DNA of 64,000 bases from PFJX01 sp031426735 (GCA_031426735.1 JASJPK010000049.1:32322-96321); one strand, 5' to 3'; positions 43,399-53,051 are shown, counted from the first letter of the stretch. Translations and numbers: made by a program. Notes: generated by a model from the sequence alone, not told the origin.

Positions 43399-44036
43399 AT
43401 GACCAGCAAACCAGCGCAAAGCAGAGCGGGAAGCGCCACATCGATCAGGCGCAGCGGATGCAACTGCAGTTGGATGCGCTGCGGCACCGAATGCGCCGGA
43501 TCAGCTTCGAAATCCAGTTTCAGCAGGCTACGCAGATTGCCCCGGCCGCGCTCCATCGCCTCGATCGCGCGCAACGTCAGCCCCAAACGCAAGGCGGCAC
43601 GGCGCGCATCGACGCCGAGCCAGGCAAAAGCGCGCATCAGTTGATACAACCCTGCCAACAAATCGTTGGCGGGCAAACGCAATACCAGCATATCCAGCCA
43701 AAGCAACAAAACGATCAGGCGGGCGGCCTGTTCGGCACCGTGTCGCAGCCCTTCCCAACTCGGCGTCATGTTGCCCAAGGCCAGCCAGACAGGCTCGCCG
43801 GGCACGCTGTAGGCGTAGCCGAACAACAGCACGAGCAAAAGCCAGCGCGTACGCCAAAGCAGACGCAGCGGCGCGCGCCGACGCAGGATCAAGACGAGCA
43901 CGGCAAGCAGAAACAGAATCGGCAGCATGAAAAAAGGCAGCCCTGGGATTGCCAGGGCTGCCAACAGGTAAATCAGTATCCGGCTGGTCGGGTGCAATGC
44001 AGGCTGATCGATCCGGCGCAATCCTGGCAAAAGCAA
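43395..44036 (-). CDS. ECF-type transporter T component-like membrane protein (CbiQ family)
   Basis: 213 residues, strongly hydrophobic with about five membrane spans (ILIYLLAALAIPGLPFFMLP; LLWRTRWLLLVLLFGYAYSV; ARLIVLLLWLDMLVLRL), and the CbiQ-like helix RRAALRLGLTLRAIEAM. T components couple ATPases to substrate-binding S proteins in vitamin/metal uptake; no ATPase or S gene is adjacent. The partner and substrate remain unknown. It overlaps truA by four bases. Confidence 0.75.
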   Translation of the reverse strand: MLLPGLRRIDQPALHPTSRILIYLLAALAIPGLPFFMLPILFLLAVLVLILRRRAPLRLLWRTRWLLLVLLFGYAYSVPGEPVWLALGNMTPSWEGLRHGAEQAARLIVLLLWLDMLVLRLPANDLLAGLYQLMRAFAWLGVDARRAALRLGLTLRAIEAMERGRGNLRSLLKLDFEADPAHSVPQRIQLQLHPLRLIDVALPALLCAGLLVI

Positions 44037-44059
44037 CGTCTTTCGGATGCGGCGCCGTT

Positions 44060-46870
44060 TTAGCCGGCGTCAGCCATCAGTTTGTCTGCCTCGGCCTTCT
44101 GCTGCACATCGCCTTCACCGAGGACTTCCTGAAGGATCTCGCGGGCGCCTTCACGATCGCCCATTTCCAGGTAAGCACGCGCCAGATCCAGCTTGGTATT
44201 CACCTCTTCGTGCAATTCCGGATCGAACGCCGCTTCGAGTTCAGTCGGCGCGGCAGCGGCTACAGGCTCAGGTTCAGGCTGGCGTTCAGGTTCCGACTCG
44301 AATTCCAGGTCTGTAGCTGCCGACAGATCGGCAAACGGATCGAAATCGGCAGCAGTTTCAACGACAGGCCCCGCAACGATTTCTTCAGCTTCGGCCATGC
44401 CAGATGTAGCTGCGGTCTCGGCAGCAGCGAAGTCAGCGACATCCAGATCAAGATCGATGCCGGAAAGATCGAGGACCGGCATGGCTTCGGTTGCCACTAT
44501 CGACGCATCTTCCGGCAGACTCAGATCGGCCAGATGGTCGACATCGATAGCCTGCCGGTCAGGCATTTCAGCGGCGAATTCAAGCGCAAATTCATCTGCC
44601 GCCTCAGTGGCAGCCGGCGCTGTATCCGGCACGGCAGGCGATTCCGGCGTCAGGTCGAGATCTTCGACCGGATTGAGATCCATGCCGATGATCGCAGGCT
44701 CGGGTTTCGGAACTTCGAATTCCGCTTCAGGCACCTGGAAGCTGGACTCCGCTACAGCAGGCGCGTGTGCAGGTTCGGCAAAAGCGGTTGCGGCATCGAA
44801 TTCCATCAAGTTTTCATCTGCCGGAGTCGGCTCGGGCTGGGGCTGCGAAGTTCCCCAATCCGTCCCCAACGAAGAGGAAAACTCCAGGTCGTTACTGTCG
44901 GCTTTCGCCGCATCGCTCCAATCGTCCATGCTGGCCAGGCGTTCCAGATCGCCCAATGCTTCCGCTTCCGGCTTGGCAGCAAGCGGCACCGCAGCGGCGG
45001 CCGGTATTGCCATGGCGGCCGCTTGTGGCGCTGCCACACGATAGAGCGGATTCTGCGGATCGATGGAACGACCCATTTCGGCGGCACGCTGCCAAACCGG
45101 GGTGTTCTGGCCGCCCAATCCGGCATACAGCTCGCTGGCCGTGGTCTCGAAGCCGGTGGTGTCCTTGCGGGAAGCGTAAAGCTCAAGCAACTTGAGCGCG
45201 ATCTCATGCCGGCTCGGATCTTTGCCGAGCGCTTCGCGCAAGATTTCTTCGGCCTGCGCATCGCGGCCATAAGCCATGTAAACCTCGGCCTCGGCAATCG
45301 GATCGACTTCGTGACTGTCGATGGCGCCCATGCCGAGACGGCTGAAATCGGTCAACAGCATGCTGCCTTCGGTGGTGGCGCCGGAAGCGACGTTACCGGC
45401 GGAGGCATTGAACACGGCGTTATTCTTGAACTCGCCGCCGGTCATGATGCTGTCTTCGAACTTGGTCAATCCCTGACGACGCTTGCTGCCTACCATCATC
45501 ATCCAGAGCAACGCCGATAGCAGCACGGCAGCGACGATGCCGCCGATATAGATCGGGTTGCCGATGAAGGTGGAAATCCAGCTCGTGCTCGGCTCTGCAA
45601 TGGGCAAAGGTGCGATGACGGGTGCCGGCTTGGGTTGTTCAACTGGTGCGGGCGCGGGGGCAGGCGGCGCTTCCGGCGCAGGCGCTTCGACCACCGGCGC
45701 CGGTGGCGGTGCAACCGGGGCTGGCGTCGGGGCCGGCGGCGGTGCTTTTGCCGCTTCCTGCGCTTTCATTTCCAGCAGTTTTTGCATGTCTCGAACCGTG
45801 CGTTCGAGCTGGCTGACGCGATCCTGAGCTTCCTGGAGAGCACGGCCCTTGGCGGCCAGCTCTTCCTCCATCGCATTCATTCTTTCCTGCGCCTTGGCAT
45901 CCTGCTTGCCCGTACCACCGGGCTCGCCCTTGGAAAGCTTGAGCACGTCTTTTGCCGCTGCCGGTGCGGGAGAGGGCTTGACCTCTTCCTTCGGCACGAT
46001 CTTGCCGGCAGCTTTTTCTTCAATCCTGGGTTGTTCGGCTTCGCCCGCCATATCGGCCAGCTTGCGGCGATAGGCATGCCACTCCGCGGCATGGCCCTGG
46101 ACGGTACGCGAGGCTTCGGCTGGCGAAGTGCTGCGATGCACCGTATCCGAAGTCGGCACATTCAACACGCGACCGCGGTTGAGGCGGTTCATGTTGTTGT
46201 TCTGGAACGCATCCTTGTTGGCCTGATACAGGCCGACCATCATCTGCTCAAGTGTGACTTCGGCGGGCTTCACCTTGGCCGCGATACCGCGCAGGGTCTC
46301 GCCGGATTTGACCGGGCCGTAACGAGTGGGCGCAGCAGGTGCTGGAGCAGGCGTCGCCGGTTTGGGCGTTTCGGCGACAGCTGCGGGTACGGGTTGGGTG
46401 GCCGGCTTGGCGGCGCCATTGCGCGAAACTTCCGGCACCGCGGCCGGCCGTACGGCCTCGACCGGCTTCGCCGATGCGGGCGGATCGAGAAGAATGGTGT
46501 ATTCACGAATCAGGCGACCGGAACTCCAGTTGAGTTCGATCAGCATGTCGAGGAAGGGATCGGGCACCGATGTCGTGGAGGTGATGCGGATGACCGGTTG
46601 GCCGTTTGTACGTTGCTCGACACTGAAGCGCAGACTGCCCAGCGCTTCCTGGCGGTCGATGCGTGCCTGTCGGAAAGCCTCCGGGCTGGCGAGTCGGGCG
46701 GTGATGTCGGCGAGATCGTCTTTAGTGACCGAAAGCAATTCGATCTCGGCCTTGAGCGGCTGCCCCAATGCAGACTGCACGGTGAGCTTGCCCAATCCGG
46801 CCGCGTCGGCAGTCCCCCAAGCCAACAACAACGCCCACAGTAAGCCACTGATTTTTCTAGTCTTGTTCAT
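44060..46870 (-). CDS. fimV: FimV/HubP polar hub protein
   Basis: 936 residues. Signal peptide (MNKTRKISGLLWALLLAWGTADA), N-terminal FimV domain (LGKLTVQSALGQPLKAEIEL), LysM-like segment (YGPVKSGETLRGIAAKV; MMVGLYQANKDAFQNNNMNR), coiled coil (~330-385), Pro-rich linker, one transmembrane helix (YIGGIVAAVLLSALLWMMMV) and a long acidic cytoplasmic tail with TPR-like repeats ending in the conserved C-terminal motif (LARAYLEMGDREGAREILQE, VLGEGDVQQKAEADKLM). It organises the cell pole: type IV pili, chemotaxis, motility. It is downstream of usg. Confidence 0.95.
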   Translation of the reverse strand: MNKTRKISGLLWALLLAWGTADAAGLGKLTVQSALGQPLKAEIELLSVTKDDLADITARLASPEAFRQARIDRQEALGSLRFSVEQRTNGQPVIRITSTTSVPDPFLDMLIELNWSSGRLIREYTILLDPPASAKPVEAVRPAAVPEVSRNGAAKPATQPVPAAVAETPKPATPAPAPAAPTRYGPVKSGETLRGIAAKVKPAEVTLEQMMVGLYQANKDAFQNNNMNRLNRGRVLNVPTSDTVHRSTSPAEASRTVQGHAAEWHAYRRKLADMAGEAEQPRIEEKAAGKIVPKEEVKPSPAPAAAKDVLKLSKGEPGGTGKQDAKAQERMNAMEEELAAKGRALQEAQDRVSQLERTVRDMQKLLEMKAQEAAKAPPPAPTPAPVAPPPAPVVEAPAPEAPPAPAPAPVEQPKPAPVIAPLPIAEPSTSWISTFIGNPIYIGGIVAAVLLSALLWMMMVGSKRRQGLTKFEDSIMTGGEFKNNAVFNASAGNVASGATTEGSMLLTDFSRLGMGAIDSHEVDPIAEAEVYMAYGRDAQAEEILREALGKDPSRHEIALKLLELYASRKDTTGFETTASELYAGLGGQNTPVWQRAAEMGRSIDPQNPLYRVAAPQAAAMAIPAAAAVPLAAKPEAEALGDLERLASMDDWSDAAKADSNDLEFSSSLGTDWGTSQPQPEPTPADENLMEFDAATAFAEPAHAPAVAESSFQVPEAEFEVPKPEPAIIGMDLNPVEDLDLTPESPAVPDTAPAATEAADEFALEFAAEMPDRQAIDVDHLADLSLPEDASIVATEAMPVLDLSGIDLDLDVADFAAAETAATSGMAEAEEIVAGPVVETAADFDPFADLSAATDLEFESEPERQPEPEPVAAAAPTELEAAFDPELHEEVNTKLDLARAYLEMGDREGAREILQEVLGEGDVQQKAEADKLMADAG

Positions 46871-46999
46871 CGCTTCGCCTTGTATCCTCTGTCTTCAAGA
46901 CCATTTTGGATAGTCGCCATTTCTAACTCCCTGTGTAACCCCTGATACCCGATTTTATGAAATATCTCATGGGGTTAGACGCGGTATCTGAAGGAAATC

Positions 47000-47935
47000 T
47001 TACGTTAGCATTGAAGTTGCCGGCTTATCAATCCAATTTTCCACGCTTGCCGCCATCTGCGCGGCTTCCAACGTAATCGGGTCGAATACCAGCCAGAGCC
47101 GACAGGCATCGCCGTCGAGCCGGATTCTGCCGACAAATACATCCTGACTGCCTTGCGCGTCGGTGGCTGGCGTCGGCATCGCCGCCGGCGTGTTGGCAAG
47201 CTCGGCGGTTTCCATCAGCGTAATGCCATCCTGATGTTGCAATGCATTGCGCAACTTCTCGATATCCAGAGTTTGCGTAGTACGCACATGCAGCGCCATG
47301 GCTGCGCCAAAGAACAACGGTCCGGTCACGGCGGTGTAGCCCACCGAGACGCCGTTGGCCAATCTGGCCGTGCTTAGCGACAACAGCTTTTCGTAATCCT
47401 CGCCCCCCTTGTCCTGCATTTTCGGAACGATATTGAAGGCGATCTGCAGCGGGAAGGCTTCCGGTTCCGGACTTTCCATATTGAACAAACCGCGCGTTTG
47501 CTGGAGCAGTTCATCCACACCTGCCTTGCCGGCAAGGGCAACCGGCAGGGTCACGAACGCTTCCGCCGAAATCAGTCCGGCCAAAGCGACGATGGGTTTC
47601 AGCACGCGGGCGGCGATCACGGCGGCAGCGGGGTCGACCGCATCCGCCTCCAGTATCGGCATGGTCGGCCGTTCCGCGCGAATTCGTTCGAGCAAGCGTG
47701 CGGTCGCCGCGCCCCGGCTGACCACAACCAGCGCCTGCGCCTGGCTGTAGTCGAACTCTGCTGCGGTCTGATAAGGCCACGACTTGCCCTGGAATACGGC
47801 GCTGGCATCGGCCTCGTTCAAGGTCAGCGCGTATAACTGCCCGATGGGGACTTCGCGTTCTTCCAGGATGGTCAATACCGCTTCGCCCAACGGCGCGTCC
47901 GCACCGAGAACCGCCAGATCGAACTGAGATGCCAT
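47000..47935 (-). CDS. usg: USG-1-like protein (Asd paralogue without catalytic Cys)
   Basis: 311 residues from ATG 47935 (MASQFDLAVLGADAPLGEAV). It has the aspartate-semialdehyde dehydrogenase fold (LGADAPLG nucleotide loop; a VPKMQD…NGVSVGYTAVTGPLFF segment), but where Asd has the NCT active site this protein reads VALAGLISAEAFVTLPVAL without a cysteine. The function of USG-1 is unknown; it is a conserved neighbour of asd, here 20 bases after its stop, and upstream of fimV. Confidence 0.8.
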   Translation of the reverse strand: MASQFDLAVLGADAPLGEAVLTILEEREVPIGQLYALTLNEADASAVFQGKSWPYQTAAEFDYSQAQALVVVSRGAATARLLERIRAERPTMPILEADAVDPAAAVIAARVLKPIVALAGLISAEAFVTLPVALAGKAGVDELLQQTRGLFNMESPEPEAFPLQIAFNIVPKMQDKGGEDYEKLLSLSTARLANGVSVGYTAVTGPLFFGAAMALHVRTTQTLDIEKLRNALQHQDGITLMETAELANTPAAMPTPATDAQGSQDVFVGRIRLDGDACRLWLVFDPITLEAAQMAASVENWIDKPATSMLT

Positions 47936-47955
47936 GAACTGGGATGCCAACTCGC

Positions 47956-49080
47956 TCAACCTTCCAGAACGATGCGCAACATGCGGCGCAACGGTTCGGC
48001 GGCGCCCCACAGGAGCTGGTCGCCGACGGTGAAGGCGGTCAGGTATTCCGGCCCCATGTTGAGCTTGCGCATGCGTCCGACGGGAACAGTCAGCGTGCCG
48101 GTAACGGCCGCCGGGGTCAGTTCGCGCATGGTGATGTCGCGGTCGTTCGGCACCACTTTCACCCAGTCGTTATGCGCCGCGATGATGCTGTGGATGTCGT
48201 CCAGCGGCACATCCTGGGTCATCTTGATGGTCAGCGCCTGGGAATGGCAGCGCATCGCGCCGACGCGCACACAGAGGCCGTCGATCGGAATCTGGCGATC
48301 CTGATTTTGCCCACCTCGGCCGAGGATCTTGTTGGCTTCGACCTGCGCCTTCCACTCCTCCTTGGACTGGCCGGAGGCCAGTGCCACGTCGATCCAGGGA
48401 ATCAGGTTGCCGGCCAGCGGCACCGGCCAGGCGTCGAGCGGATAACGGTCGGAACGGATGAAATCGGCGACTTTCCGGTCGATTTCCAGGATGGCGGAAG
48501 CGGGGTCGTCGAGCAGGGTTTTGACTTCCGCGTTGACCGCGCCCATCTGCTGGATCAGCTCGCGCATGTTGCGCGCGCCGGCGCCGGAAGCGGCTTGGTA
48601 GGTCATCGGCGAAATCCACTCGATCAGGCCGGCGTCGAACAGGCCGCCGATCGCCATCAGCATCAGCGACACCGTGCAGTTGCCGCCGACATAGGTCTTC
48701 ACGCCGTTGGCGAGGCCGTGCTTGATGACGTCCTTGTTGACCGGGTCGAGGATGATGATCGCCTCGTCCTGCATGCGCAGCGTGGAGGCGGCGTCGATCC
48801 AGTAACCGTTCCAGCCGGCGGCGCGCAATTGCGGATACACCGCTTTGGTGTAATCGCCGCCCTGGGCGGTGATGATGATGTCCATCGCCTTCAGTTCGTC
48901 GATGGACATGGCGTCCTTCAACGCCGGCACGTCCTTGCCGATGTCCGGTCCTTTGCCGCCGACATTCGAGGTAGTGAAGAACACCGGATCGATATGATCG
49001 AAATCCCGTTCTTCCTTCATGCGGCCCATCAACACCGAGCCCACCATGCCGCGCCAACCGATCAGACCTACACGTTTCAT
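47956..49080 (-). CDS. asd: Aspartate-semialdehyde dehydrogenase
   Basis: 374 residues. Reduces aspartyl phosphate to the semialdehyde for lysine, threonine and methionine synthesis. NADP loop VGLIGWRGMVGSVL, active-site Cys in VGGNCTVSLMLM, substrate Arg/His in GAMRCHSQALTIK. Length and the GWRGMVGS type place it with the gammaproteobacterial/betaproteobacterial form. 24 bases downstream of leuB. Confidence 0.97.
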   Translation of the reverse strand: MKRVGLIGWRGMVGSVLMGRMKEERDFDHIDPVFFTTSNVGGKGPDIGKDVPALKDAMSIDELKAMDIIITAQGGDYTKAVYPQLRAAGWNGYWIDAASTLRMQDEAIIILDPVNKDVIKHGLANGVKTYVGGNCTVSLMLMAIGGLFDAGLIEWISPMTYQAASGAGARNMRELIQQMGAVNAEVKTLLDDPASAILEIDRKVADFIRSDRYPLDAWPVPLAGNLIPWIDVALASGQSKEEWKAQVEANKILGRGGQNQDRQIPIDGLCVRVGAMRCHSQALTIKMTQDVPLDDIHSIIAAHNDWVKVVPNDRDITMRELTPAAVTGTLTVPVGRMRKLNMGPEYLTAFTVGDQLLWGAAEPLRRMLRIVLEG

Positions 49081-49104
49081 TTCAACAGCCTCACATTCAA
49101 TTCG

Positions 49105-50166
49105 TTACAGCGCTGCCACGACGGCATCGCCCATCGCCGAGCACGCCACCTTGTTGCAGCCCTCGGTCCAGATATCGCCGGTGCGGTAGCCCTGCGCGAT
49201 GACCTTCTTGACCGCATTTTCGATGCGGTCGGCGGTCGCCAGATCGGCGAAGGTGTAGCGATACATCATGGCCACCGACAGAATCGTCGCCAGCGGATTG
49301 GCGATATCGCGCCCGGCGATGTCCGGCGCCGAGCCGTGGATCGGCTCGTACATACCCTTGTTGTTTTCATCCAGCGAAGCCGACGGCAACATGCCGATGG
49401 AACCGGACAGCATGGAAGCCTGGTCGGACAGGATGTCGCCGAAGATGTTGCCGGTGACGATCACGTCGAACTGCTTCGGATTGCGCACCAACTGCATGGC
49501 GGCGTTGTCGACGTACAGGGTGGACAGCTCGACCTCGGGATATTCCTGCGCCACCTCGGCCACCACGTCGCGCCACAGTTCCGAACATTCCAGCACGTTG
49601 GCCTTTTCCACCGAACACAGCCGCTTGCCGCGTTTCATCGCAATGCCGAACGCGACATGCGCGACCCGACGGACTTCCGATTCGGAATAGATCATGGTGT
49701 TGAAGCCGACCCGTTCACCATTGCGGATTTCGATGCCGCGCGGCTGGCCGAAGTACACGTCGCCGGTCAGCTCGCGCACGATCATGATGTCCAGGCCGGA
49801 CACCACTTCGGGCTTCAGCGAGGACGCGCCGGCCAGTTCCGGATAGAGCAGCGCCGGACGCAGGTTGGCGAACAGATTGAGTTCCTTGCGGATGCGCAGC
49901 AGGCCGCGCTCGGGGCGCAGCGGGCGATCCAGCTTGTCGTACTGTGGACCGCCGACGGCGCCCAGCAGCACGGCATCGGCCGCCTTGGACAGCTTCAGCG
50001 TGGATTCCGGCAGCGGATCGCCCTCGGCATCGTAGCCGGCGCCGCCGATGTTGCCGTATTCCATCTCGATATCGGCGCCATCGCGCTTGAGCACCTCGAG
50101 AACCTTGACCGCTTGCGCGACGATTTCCTTACCGATGCCGTCACCCGGCAAAACTGCGAGTTTCAT
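49105..50166 (-). CDS. leuB: 3-isopropylmalate dehydrogenase
   Basis: 353 residues from ATG 50166 (MKLAVLPGDGIGKEIVAQAV). Oxidatively decarboxylates 3-isopropylmalate in leucine synthesis and, with CimA, beta-methylmalate in isoleucine synthesis. LRPERGLLRIRKELNLFANL, YFGQPRGIEIRNG and FGDILSDQASMLSGSIGMLP contain substrate and metal ligands. It follows leuD by eight bases. Confidence 0.97.
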   Translation of the reverse strand: MKLAVLPGDGIGKEIVAQAVKVLEVLKRDGADIEMEYGNIGGAGYDAEGDPLPESTLKLSKAADAVLLGAVGGPQYDKLDRPLRPERGLLRIRKELNLFANLRPALLYPELAGASSLKPEVVSGLDIMIVRELTGDVYFGQPRGIEIRNGERVGFNTMIYSESEVRRVAHVAFGIAMKRGKRLCSVEKANVLECSELWRDVVAEVAQEYPEVELSTLYVDNAAMQLVRNPKQFDVIVTGNIFGDILSDQASMLSGSIGMLPSASLDENNKGMYEPIHGSAPDIAGRDIANPLATILSVAMMYRYTFADLATADRIENAVKKVIAQGYRTGDIWTEGCNKVACSAMGDAVVAAL

Positions 50167-50174
50167 GCTTTCTC

Positions 50175-50813
50175 CTAGATGAACAGCCAAGCTGCTTCTT
50201 GCCGGCGACGTGCCTCGTAAGCCTTGATTTGATCCGTGTACTGCAAAGTCAGGCCGATGTCGTCGAGGCCGTTCAACAGACGATGCTTGCGCTCGCCATC
50301 AACGTCGAACGGAATCGCCTCGCCAGCCGGCGTCGTGACGGTCTGCGCAGCCAGATCAATGGACAGACGATAGCCGGGCGTCGCCTCGGCCTGCTGGAAC
50401 AGGCGGTCGACCACATCGGCGCCGAGCACGATGGGCAGGACGCCGTTCTTGAAACAATTGTTGAAAAAGATGTCGGCGAAGGACGGGGCGATGATCGCGC
50501 GGAAACCGTAGTCCTCCAGCGCCCAGGGCGCATGTTCGCGACTCGAACCGCAGCCGAAGTTCTCGCGCGCCAACAGCACCGAGGCACCCTGGTAACGCGC
50601 CTGGTTGAGCACGAAATCCGGGTTGATCGGACGATGCGTGCAATCCATGCCCGGCTCGCCGCGATCCAGATAGCGCCATTCATCGAACGCGTTGGGGCCG
50701 AAGCCGGAACGCTTGATCGACTTGAGGAATTGTTTCGGAATGATCGCGTCGGTATCGACATTGGCGCGGTCCAGCGGCGCCACCAGTCCATCGATGGAAG
50801 TGAACGGTTTCAT
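50175..50813 (-). CDS. leuD: 3-isopropylmalate dehydratase small subunit
   Basis: 212 residues, swivel subunit of isopropylmalate isomerase. DRANVDTDAIIPKQFLK near the N-terminus, and NFGCGSSREHAPWALEDYGF carrying the substrate-binding Gly-Ser-Ser-Arg. Its ATG overlaps the stop of a small lipoprotein gene (ATGA), which in turn overlaps leuC. Confidence 0.97.
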   Translation of the reverse strand: MKPFTSIDGLVAPLDRANVDTDAIIPKQFLKSIKRSGFGPNAFDEWRYLDRGEPGMDCTHRPINPDFVLNQARYQGASVLLARENFGCGSSREHAPWALEDYGFRAIIAPSFADIFFNNCFKNGVLPIVLGADVVDRLFQQAEATPGYRLSIDLAAQTVTTPAGEAIPFDVDGERKHRLLNGLDDIGLTLQYTDQIKAYEARRRQEAAWLFI

Positions 50814-50974
50814 TTATCTGCTGCCCTCCGGATTGCATCGCCGGCCTTTTCAATGTCCTGGCCGACACCGCGCACGGTGTTGCAGCCATACATGCTGAAC
50901 ACGACGCCGACAGCCACGGCCAGCACCGCCAGTTTCACCACACCGAACAGAATCCACTTCTGAGGGGTTGTCAT
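50810..50974 (-). CDS. Entericidin-like lipoprotein between leuC and leuD
   Basis: 54 residues, MTTPQKWILFGVVKLAVLAV leading into a lipobox SMYGC (Cys31), followed by NTVRGVGQDIEKAGDAIRRA, the amphipathic helix typical of entericidin A/B. It overlaps leuC (ATGA at 50971-50974) and leuD (ATGA at 50810-50813), so it is translated from within the leuCDB operon. Role unclear; entericidins are membrane lipoproteins. This placement is known in betaproteobacteria. Confidence 0.85.
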   Translation of the reverse strand: MTTPQKWILFGVVKLAVLAVAVGVVFSMYGCNTVRGVGQDIEKAGDAIRRAADK

Positions 50975-52395
50975 TTCATCACCTTACGAATATCAACAAA
51001 ATGCCCGAACACTGCCGCCGCAGCCGCCATCGCCGGCGACACCAGATGGGTGCGGCCGCCCTGGCCCTGACGGCCTTCGAAATTGCGATTGGAAGTGGAG
51101 GCACATCGCTCACCCGGTTCCAGGCGGTCGGCGTTCATCGCCAGACACATGGAACAGCCCGGATCGCGCCATTCGAAACCGGCTGCAACGAAATCGCGGT
51201 CCAGCCCCTCGGCCTCGGCTTGCGCCTTGACCAGGCCGGAACCCGGCACCACCATCGCCAGCTTCACATTCGCGGCGACCTTGCGTCCCTGGCTCGATGC
51301 CCAGCGCGCCACAGCGGCAGCTTCGCGCAGATCCTCGATGCGCGAATTGGTGCAGGAACCGATGAACGCCTTGTCGATGGCAATTTCGGCAATCGGCGTA
51401 CCGGCGGTCAGCCCCATATAGGCGAGAGCGCGTTCCCAGTCGGTCCGCTTGACCGCATTCGGCGCATCGGCCGGATTCGGCACCTTGTCCTCCACCGACA
51501 ACACCATCTCCGGCGAAGTGCCCCAGGTCACCTGCGGCTTGATCGCGGCGGCGTCCAGCTCGATTACCGCATCGAACACCGCGTCGGCATCGGAATGCAG
51601 CGTGCGCCAATAGGCGACCGCCTGCTCCCAGGCCGCACCTTTCGGCGCCTGCGGACGGCCTTCGACATAGGCAATGGTCTTCTCGTCGGCCGCCACCATG
51701 CCGGCGCGAGCGCCCGCTTCGATGGCCATGTTGCACAGCGTCATGCGCCCTTCCATCGACAGCGCGCGGATCGCCGCGCCGCCGAATTCGACCGCATAAC
51801 CGGTGCCGCCCGCCGTGCCGATCCGGCCGATGATGGCCAGCGCGATGTCCTTCGCGGTCACGCCTTGCGGCAACTCGCCGTCGACTTTCACCAGCATGCT
51901 CTGCGACTTGCTCTGCCACAGACATTGCGTCGCCAGCACATGCTCGACTTCGGAGGTGCCGATGCCGAACGCCAGCGCGGCGAAAGCGCCATGCGTGCTG
52001 GTGTGCGAATCGCCGCAGACCAGGGTCGCGCCCGGCAGGGTGAAGCCCTGTTCCGGGCCGATGACGTGGACGATGCCCTGGCGGCTGTCATCCATGCGGA
52101 ATTCGTTGAGGCCGAGTTCGGCGCAATTGGCGTCCAGCGTTTCCACCTGGGTGCGCGATACCGGATCGACGATGCCGGCCTCGCGGTGGCTGGTCGGCAC
52201 ATTATGGTCGGGCGTGGCCAGCACCGTCTTCGCCTGCCACAGCTTGCGGCCGGACAGCTTCAAGCCCTCGAAAGCCTGCGGGCTGGTCACTTCATGCACC
52301 AGATGGCGGTCGATATAGATCAACGCGGTACCGTTCGCTTCCTGGTGGACGACATGGGCGTCCCAAAGTTTGTCGTAGAGTGTGCGCGGGGTCAT
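50971..52395 (-). CDS. leuC: 3-isopropylmalate dehydratase large subunit
   Basis: 474 residues from ATG 52395 (MTPRTLYDKLWDAHVVHQ). Aconitase-type 4Fe-4S dehydratase of leucine synthesis. Iron-sulfur cysteines in IGSCTNSRIEDL and RDPGCSMCLAMNAD; substrate-binding DSHTSTHGAFAALAFGIG. First gene of leuC-ecn-leuD-leuB; no leuA adjoins. A 132-bp divergent spacer precedes it. Confidence 0.97.
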   Translation of the reverse strand: MTPRTLYDKLWDAHVVHQEANGTALIYIDRHLVHEVTSPQAFEGLKLSGRKLWQAKTVLATPDHNVPTSHREAGIVDPVSRTQVETLDANCAELGLNEFRMDDSRQGIVHVIGPEQGFTLPGATLVCGDSHTSTHGAFAALAFGIGTSEVEHVLATQCLWQSKSQSMLVKVDGELPQGVTAKDIALAIIGRIGTAGGTGYAVEFGGAAIRALSMEGRMTLCNMAIEAGARAGMVAADEKTIAYVEGRPQAPKGAAWEQAVAYWRTLHSDADAVFDAVIELDAAAIKPQVTWGTSPEMVLSVEDKVPNPADAPNAVKRTDWERALAYMGLTAGTPIAEIAIDKAFIGSCTNSRIEDLREAAAVARWASSQGRKVAANVKLAMVVPGSGLVKAQAEAEGLDRDFVAAGFEWRDPGCSMCLAMNADRLEPGERCASTSNRNFEGRQGQGGRTHLVSPAMAAAAAVFGHFVDIRKVMK

Positions 52396-52547
52396 GGCGT
52401 GGAGCACTGAGAAAAGAAGGGGATTATTTCACGTCGGAGGGGGGCAAGGCGATGGTGTAGCGCGATTGCGATCATGGCGAACGCCCCGCTAAGCGGAACA
52501 ACGGACTTCGTCCCCCCGGTTCAGTCATGCTGGGCGAGAATTCCCGC

Positions 52548-53045
52548 ATGAAAACGATCGATCAGGACAACTGGCTGCGGGCGGACAGCGGCAATGGCCG
52601 CGGCGCCGATGCCCGCAAATGGCGCGAGGCCTTCCTCTCCATCCGCCTCGATGCGGCCGTGAACGTCGATGTCGCCCGCATGTTCGAGGCGGCGCGCGGC
52701 GGCATGCTATATGGCTATTTCTTCCAGCCGCTGATGGCGATGGGAGTGGAACAATGCTACCGCGTGCTCGAAAGCGGCGTGCGCGCGCGTTGCATCGAAG
52801 CGGCGCTGCCGGTGAGCTGCGCCGACAGCCAGGGCAAACAGCATCCCCTCTCCTTCGGCCACAACCTGCGCGCCCTGGTGAAACTGGGCCTGATTCCGGC
52901 GGCGGATCTGAAGCGCTGGCAACAAGCCCGCGAAATGCGCGACTGGGTGGTTGCCCCCGAGCATCAGTCCGCCCTCACCCTGGAGCACGGCGTCACCGCC
53001 CTGGCGCGGGCGGCGGAATTGCTGGGGCAGTTGTACCGGACATGA
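52548..53045 (+). CDS. Unknown 165-aa protein
   Basis: Not recognised. The start at ATG 52548 is preferred over an in-frame ATG at 52527 because GGGCGAG is about ten bases upstream. The protein is helical and soluble (WREAFLSIRLDAAVNVDVAR; MLYGYFFQPLMAMGVEQCYR; ALTLEHGVTALARAAELLGQ), with the look of a HEPN-like or abortive-infection-type helical bundle, but no catalytic motif is certain. It diverges from leuC and converges with cimA. Confidence 0.6.
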   Translation: MKTIDQDNWLRADSGNGRGADARKWREAFLSIRLDAAVNVDVARMFEAARGGMLYGYFFQPLMAMGVEQCYRVLESGVRARCIEAALPVSCADSQGKQHPLSFGHNLRALVKLGLIPAADLKRWQQAREMRDWVVAPEHQSALTLEHGVTALARAAELLGQLYRT

Positions 53046-53051
53046 TCGATC

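Noticed and set aside
47944..50178. A 744-codon plus-strand frame opposite asd and leuB
   Set aside because: Both minus-strand genes are unmistakable; the plus frame is a codon-bias shadow rich in H, R, D and Q.
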